Part shown: positions 35,762 to 39,762 of the stretch, piece after piece | Layout of the letters: every line of letters begins with the position of its first letter | How positions within the stretch are numbered: position 1 is the stretch's first letter | NCBI GenBank assembly: GCA_016744755.1 | Contig: JADGDT010000018.1 | Span: 1-39,762 of the forward strand | Reading direction: 5' to 3' | DNA: 39,762 nt | Source of the DNA: Ichthyobacteriaceae bacterium | GTDB taxonomy: Bacteria > Bacteroidota > Bacteroidia > Flavobacteriales > JADGDT01 | Translations under genes and position numbers: made by a program | The notes under the pieces: generated by a model | The model's database searches: none | Told to the model about the DNA's origin: nothing | The model's input: the letters and a program-made list of their open reading frames with translations, nothing else

Positions 35762-36534
35762 TCAGGACTTTATTTCAATAAATCCATATGACTCTGAAAG
35801 TTCTTTTAATTTTTGTTGATTTTTGGGAGAAGGCTTTTCAGAAAGCCCATATTTTAAATCACAATTGAGGTATTTATCAGGGTTTTTCTCAGGAGAATAT
35901 TATGGTAAATAAAACAACTCTATTTCAACTTTATTTTCTTCTACCCATTTCTTTACAAGTTTACTGTGGTGTACTCTCAAGTTCTCTAGTATTAGATAAA
36001 CCTTCTTCTTTTTTACTTTTATTAATTGAACCATAAATTCTATAAACCTATCTGAATTCATCGTTCCTGTATATATCATGAACTCTACCTTACCTTGATT
36101 GGTTACTGTGGATATCATATTTACTGAAAAACGTTTTGTCATACTCGTTTTTACAGGTGTTTTTCCTTTTGGAGCATATGAACATACATGCTGACTATTG
36201 TTTCTAACTTCTGTTTCATCTCCCCAATTAATTTCAGCACCCTCATCCTTAGCCTTCTGTTTTATTGAAGGATACTCTTCTTCTAACCACTTCTTTAAAG
36301 CTTTTGAATTTTGCTCATATGCTTTCTTCTTAGGCTTTTGTGATGAATATCCCCATGACCGCAGGTAATCTCCAGTTGTTGTAATTGCAAGTACAATTTT
36401 CAATTCTCTCTCTATTAATTCTTTCACTGCTTTACGAGTCCATAGACCATAAGGTAATTTCAATTGATCAGGCATTGTATCAACAATCATCTTCTTTCTT
36501 GAATTGATAACTTCCTAAAATCTACTTTCTCCAT
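35762..36534 (-). pseudogene. Broken IS630-family transposase
   Basis: The start ATG at 36534 gives MEKVDFRKLSIQERR and then a TGA. In the next frame RKKMIVDTMPDQLKLPYGLWTRKAV... continues, so roughly the N-terminal third (DNA-binding region) has been deleted with a frameshift. The DDE core follows. First Asp in NWGDET is kept. The second reads LILENLRVHH, Glu in place of the usual Asp. The third block is FYLP-TAA-YSPEKNPDKYLN, where a TAA at 35900-35902 interrupts and the catalytic Glu (NPDE) is Lys. The frame then closes at 35762. Several independent lesions: this is an old remnant. Terminal repeats could not be located with certainty. Confidence 0.85.
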
Positions 36535-36607
36535 AAAAGTAATGATACAAAAACATATCTACATAGGACTATATTTTACCGTTAGGTAAATATGTCTAAT
36601 ACTAGAA

Positions 36608-36782
36608 TGGTACTACCACGAATGTTGTGGAAATTTGAATAAATTACATTCTTAATAAAATAAAAGATTAAGGGTTTAAAGGATTATAGGATTACTGTAC
36701 CTATTGTCTTTACTATGTAATCTTATAATCTAATTTTTACTCTAATACTTTTTTGTTTTCCACACAAATAAGGGTAGAACCA
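36608..36782 (-). repeat. L/R miniature element, copy C (inverted, short)
   Basis: The left end is R type (TGGTACTACCACGAATGTTG) and the right end, on the minus strand, is L type (TGGTTCTACCCTTATTTGTG), so it is inverted relative to copies A and B. The flanks CTAGAA at 36602-36607 and 36783-36788 are identical: a 6-bp target duplication. The 175-base interior is unrelated to A and B; it is AT-rich with AAAGGATTATAGGATTAC and a counterpart GTAATCTTATAATCT that can pair. The target duplication contains the TAG stop of the NUDIX-type regulator gene. Confidence 0.8.
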
Positions 36783-37475
36783 CTAGAATAAGAAGTCGTA
36801 ACCTATAGACGACATTTTTGCGTACTTATCTTCGTCGAACTTATAAAGTTTAGATTCTTTCCCGCTACTTGTTTCTATAGATTTTTCTAAATCAATAAGA
36901 AGCTTAGAGTTGAAAATTTTCTTTCTGAAATTTCTCTTATCAAAAGATTTATTCAATGCCTCTTCATACAACGATTGCAATTGGGCAATAGTAAATTCTT
37001 TTGGCAACAGATTAAATCCTACTGGACGACGCTTAACCCTTCTTTTTAAACGCTCCTTAGCGAAGTCTACAATCGTGTTGTGATCAAAAGCTAAATCAGG
37101 TATTTCATCGTAAGCAAACCATTTAAGTCCTTGCTTTTTAAATTTCTCAGTTTCTTTCGGATCAAATCTAACCAAACCGTAGTGTCCAATATTTAAAACT
37201 CTTCCTAAAGGATTTCTAAAAACCTTTCCACTAGCGTTTAGTTGCTCTATGTAAGCATCGTCAGAACCTATAGACGATATAAGTAATTTCTTTACATTTA
37301 AATCTATACTCTGATCTGGCTTAATGTATTTAGAAGGTAATATATAAGCACCCTTAAAAGGTTCTTCTTCATTGAATTTTAACAAGATGTGTAATTTATC
37401 TAAATCAAATCCAAAAATAACCAACGATGTAGCCAATGCCACATTAAAATATTCTTCAATATCTTTTCTCTCCAT
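36783..37475 (-). CDS. NUDIX-type transcriptional regulator (NrtR/AraR-like)
   Basis: 230 residues: an N-terminal NUDIX fold (about 10-140) and a C-terminal winged-helix DNA-binding domain (about 150-225, FTIAQLQSLYEEALNKSFDKRNFRKKIF). This is the NrtR/AraR regulator architecture. The catalytic Nudix box is lost: where G-x5-E-x7-REUxEExGU is expected, the sequence runs LPSKYIKPDQSIDLNVKKLL, followed by ISSIG, with no REUxEE glutamates, so it should sense a ligand rather than hydrolyse one. NrtR relatives control NAD synthesis, and a Bacteroides homologue controls arabinose use; the ligand here is unknown. It is expressed from its own minus-strand promoter. The stop TAG is within the target duplication of copy C. 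Confidence 0.88.
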   Translation of the reverse strand: MERKDIEEYFNVALATSLVIFGFDLDKLHILLKFNEEEPFKGAYILPSKYIKPDQSIDLNVKKLLISSIGSDDAYIEQLNASGKVFRNPLGRVLNIGHYGLVRFDPKETEKFKKQGLKWFAYDEIPDLAFDHNTIVDFAKERLKRRVKRRPVGFNLLPKEFTIAQLQSLYEEALNKSFDKRNFRKKIFNSKLLIDLEKSIETSSGKESKLYKFDEDKYAKMSSIGYDFLF

Positions 37476-37506
37476 AACTAAATTTTATTTCCATTTTCCC
37501 TAGGTG

Positions 37507-37537
37507 CAAATATAATATAGAAAGTTATGTTTTCAAA
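37507..37537 (-). promoter_or_regulatory. Promoter of the NUDIX-type regulator
   Basis: On the minus strand, TTTG at 37537-37534, a 19-base spacer, TATATTTG at 37514-37507: an exact consensus match. The ATG follows at 37475. Confidence 0.8.
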
Positions 37538-37540
37538 CAT
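37527..37540. promoter_or_regulatory. Candidate operator palindrome ATGTTT-TC-AAACAT
   Basis: A perfect 6-bp inverted repeat with a 2-base centre covers the -33 element of the regulator's promoter. A dimeric winged-helix regulator could bind here and shut off its own gene. A 12-base palindrome in AT-rich DNA can also arise by chance. Confidence 0.45.
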
Positions 37541-37759
37541 TATTATCAGTCTATCAGGGCAAAAGATACTATCTTAAATACCTAATTGTTTTTAATGATT
37601 TAATATGTTAAAGATGTATTTAATTAATGTGTATATGGTGTTATTTGTAAAATAGATTTGTAACTTCATAGTTATAATCTTCGAAAACATATAACTTGAA
37701 GGCTCTTTTTTAAACTTATTTATAAGTATAAAACTCTTTAATATATTTAATATTAATAT

Positions 37760-37767
37760 TACTTTTG
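37760..37767 (+). promoter_or_regulatory. Candidate -7 box for glyA
   Basis: TACTTTTG fits TAnnTTTG and lies 31 bases before the ATG. TTTA rather than TTTG is found 19 bases upstream. The remaining gap (37541-37740) is AT-rich and shows nothing else. Confidence 0.4.
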
Positions 37768-37798
37768 GCGAAACATAAATAACTAAATACTTTATACA

Positions 37799-39085
37799 AT
37801 GCAACGCGATCACGATATATTTAATTTGATTGAAGATGAAAGAGACCGTCAAACAGAAGGTCTTGAACTTATTGCTTCAGAAAACTACGTGAGTGACCAA
37901 GTAATGGAGGCTATGGGCTCTGTACTTACAAATAAATATGCCGAAGGATATCCTGGAAAAAGATATTACGGAGGTTGCGAAGTAGTTGACGATGTTGAAC
38001 AAATAGCTATTGATAGAGCTAAAGAATTATTTGGTGCAGAATATGCTAATGTTCAGCCTCACTCTGGTTCTCAAGCAAATGGGGCTGTTTATTTAGCAGT
38101 TCTTAAACCAGGCGATAAAGTGCTAGGTTTCGACTTATCTCACGGAGGTCATTTAACTCACGGGTCGCCAGTAAACTTCTCTGGTAAAACTTACCAAGCT
38201 GTTTTTTATGGTGTTGATGAAGAAACTGGTGTTCTTAACTACGATAAAATAGAAGAAATAGCTTTAGCTGAAAAGCCAAAAATGATTATTGCAGGAGCTT
38301 CGGCTTATTCTCGTGATATTGACTTTGCACGTTTTCGTGTAATAGCAGATAAAGTTGGTGCAATATTGTTGGCTGATATTTCTCACCCAGCAGGATTAAT
38401 TGCTAAAGGTATCCTTAACGATCCTATTCCTCACTGTGATATTGTAACTACTACTACTCACAAAACATTACGTGGACCAAGAGGTGGTTTGATATTGATG
38501 GGTAAAGATTTCGAGAATCCTTGGGGAGAAAAAACTCCAAAGGGTACTATAAAGATGATGTCTAACATCCTTAATATGGCAATTTTTCCTGGTATACAAG
38601 GAGGTCCTTTGATGCACACAATTGCTTCGAAAGCAATTGCATTTGGTGAAGCTCTTTCTGACGATTATTTGCACTACATGATTCAAGTTAAAAAGAATGC
38701 CAGTGTTATGGCTGCTGAATTTGTTAAGCGCGGATATAAAATTGTTTCTGGAGGAACTGATAATCACATGATGCTTATCGACCTTAGAAATAAAAATATT
38801 AGTGGTAAAGCTGCAGATGCTGCACTTAGTAAAGCTGATATTACTGTGAATAAAAACATGGTTCCTTTTGATGACAAATCTCCATTTGTTACTTCGGGAA
38901 TTAGAATTGGTACTTCTGCAATTACCACTCGTGGACTTGTAGAAAATGATATGCTTAAAATTGTGGAATTGATTGACAAAGTAATAATCAATCATGAAAA
39001 TGAAGATGCTCTTTCTGAAGTTAGATCTGAGGTAAACGAGATGATGTCTCAGTATCCAATATTTGCAACTAAAGTAGAAGCTTAA
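37799..39085 (+). CDS. glyA: Serine hydroxymethyltransferase
   Basis: PLP enzyme converting serine and tetrahydrofolate to glycine and methylene-tetrahydrofolate, cytoplasmic, the main one-carbon source. 428 residues, typical. [44 protein letters not shown] (about 20-63) is the hallmark N-terminal block; the PLP lysine is K222 in [26 protein letters not shown] (about 319-330) and the C-terminal block [14 protein letters not shown] are intact. It is divergent from the NUDIX-type regulator and followed by a strong terminator. Confidence 0.97.
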   Translation: MQRDHDIFNLIEDERDRQTEGLELIASENYVSDQVMEAMGSVLTNKYAEGYPGKRYYGGCEVVDDVEQIAIDRAKELFGAEYANVQPHSGSQANGAVYLAVLKPGDKVLGFDLSHGGHLTHGSPVNFSGKTYQAVFYGVDEETGVLNYDKIEEIALAEKPKMIIAGASAYSRDIDFARFRVIADKVGAILLADISHPAGLIAKGILNDPIPHCDIVTTTTHKTLRGPRGGLILMGKDFENPWGEKTPKGTIKMMSNILNMAIFPGIQGGPLMHTIASKAIAFGEALSDDYLHYMIQVKKNASVMAAEFVKRGYKIVSGGTDNHMMLIDLRNKNISGKAADAALSKADITVNKNMVPFDDKSPFVTSGIRIGTSAITTRGLVENDMLKIVELIDKVIINHENEDALSEVRSEVNEMMSQYPIFATKVEA

Positions 39086-39107
39086 TTTAGATATCTATAT
39101 AAATACC

Positions 39108-39146
39108 AAATGCCCAATTAGTTTACTCTAGTTGGGCATTTTTTAT
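39108..39146 (+). terminator. Terminator of glyA
   Basis: AAATGCCCAATTA (39108-39120) pairs with TAGTTGGGCATTT (39129-39141) at 12 of 13 positions, then a T run. Confidence 0.92.
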
Positions 39147-39282
39147 TTTAAACATCAAACTGAAATTAATAATATTTCATTAAATAATTTTAAAACTATT
39201 GAAATCAGAATTACACTGTGAAACAATAAAGTACAAAACACTATGTGTTAAGAAATGAAAATAAAATACTATGAAATATTTA

Positions 39283-39459
39283 TTATCTGAATATAGAATG
39301 CATCAAACGATTCTTATCATTGATAGATTCTTCCATCGAAATCATACATTCTAAAACTTTTTTGTAAAGCCCAGTAATCACGGTATCTAACAAGCTAGTA
39401 TTTTTTTGGTATGCCAAATAGCGGACTTTTCTATAGTCACCCAGACTGTAAATCACTGT
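39283..39459 (-). pseudogene. Unrecognised gene remnant
   Basis: On the minus strand a frame of 58 codons with no start codon reads TVIYSLGDYRKVRYLAYQKN and continues TSLLDTVITGLYKKVLECMI to SIFR-TAA at 39285-39283. A neighbouring frame just upstream reads IQYLVQPFYNRQ before a TGA, so one frameshift could join them. It looks like the 3' end of a decayed gene. Helical composition; I do not recognise the family. The rest of 39147-39664 shows no gene. Confidence 0.4.
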
Positions 39460-39664
39460 CTATTATAAAACGGTTGAACCAAATATTGTATGATATTACG
39501 ACAGTAATATACACAACGAGTGTGCAATATAGTATATATAACAGGTATTACCAGACAAACGCATGAGATTCTTTTAAAGACCTAGTACTTTCAATAGAAA
39601 TTAATTATCCAAGCAGCTTTTAGTCGTTTAGCTTTGATGCTTATATTTTTAGTATTTACATTTT

Positions 39665-39762
39665 TGGTTCTACCCTTATTTGTGTGGATAAAGACTCAAG
39701 CCACCATTAAAAAAAAGTATAGCACTTCTAAAATTATTGAAGGTTCTGTAGCCTCTAGCAGT
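39665..39762 (+). repeat. L/R miniature element, copy D (left end only)
   Basis: TGGTTCTACCCTTATTTGTG at 39665-39684 matches the L end of copies B and C exactly over these 20 bases. The window ends before any R end. The interior seen so far (GACTCAAGCCACCATTAAAA...) does not match copies A, B or C. Confidence 0.6.

Overview
The window looks like a chromosomal segment of an AT-rich (roughly one third GC) member of the Bacteroidota, probably a marine or anaerobic Bacteroidales/Marinilabiliales-type organism. The evidence is the gene content (YicC-Gmk-NadD cluster, class II aldolase, pyruvate:ferredoxin oxidoreductase, non-catalytic NUDIX-type regulator), promoters of the Bacteroidota form TTTG-N19-TAnnTTTG (clearest before the tRNA pair, trmD and the NUDIX regulator), weak ribosome-binding sites, and intergenic palindromic repeats typical of the phylum. 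The pyruvate:ferredoxin oxidoreductase points to at least a partly anaerobic, fermentative life. Genus cannot be fixed from the sequence alone.

Layout. 1-1592: the C-terminal end of a hydrolase-like protein followed by a probable surface lipoprotein with a PQQ-type propeller. 1600-3640: a decayed IS91-type element whose tyrosine recombinase has been fused in frame to the tail of its Y2 transposase, then a copy of a small repeated element. 3648-5698 (minus): yicC-gmk-nadD. 5955-12328 (plus): fba, a lipoprotein esterase, a glycogen debranching enzyme, and three small or medium membrane proteins (PspC-like, holin-like, EamA). 12824-18625 (minus): NAD(P)H-hydrate repair enzyme, a TPR protein and gyrA. 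18949-22526 (plus): clpC, an outer-membrane barrel and an overlooked 57-residue zinc-finger protein. 22599-25929 (minus): a sugar-phosphate transferase / GT39 glycosyltransferase / PAP2 phosphatase operon and a START-like protein. 26184-31106 (plus): two identical tRNA-CAU genes, trmD, a CPBP protease, a tandem UspA protein, a repeat-packed gap and a Ste24-type M48 protease. 31563-35105: pyruvate:ferredoxin oxidoreductase. 35200-36782: a graveyard holding a nonsense-mutated response-regulator tail and a multiply broken IS630 transposase. 36783-39085: NUDIX-type regulator and glyA, then a gene-poor end.

Most genes are core metabolism and housekeeping. The novelty is mainly between genes. Four copies (three complete) of a miniature element share two distinguishable ends (L: TGGTTCTACCCTTATTTGTG; R: TGGTTCTACCCTGAATGTTG) but carry different interiors. 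Two copies have clear 6-bp target duplications, and one of these lies on the stop codon of the NUDIX regulator. A separate long imperfect palindrome of about 185 bp lies upstream of the M48 protease. No CRISPR array, prophage or intact defence system was seen.
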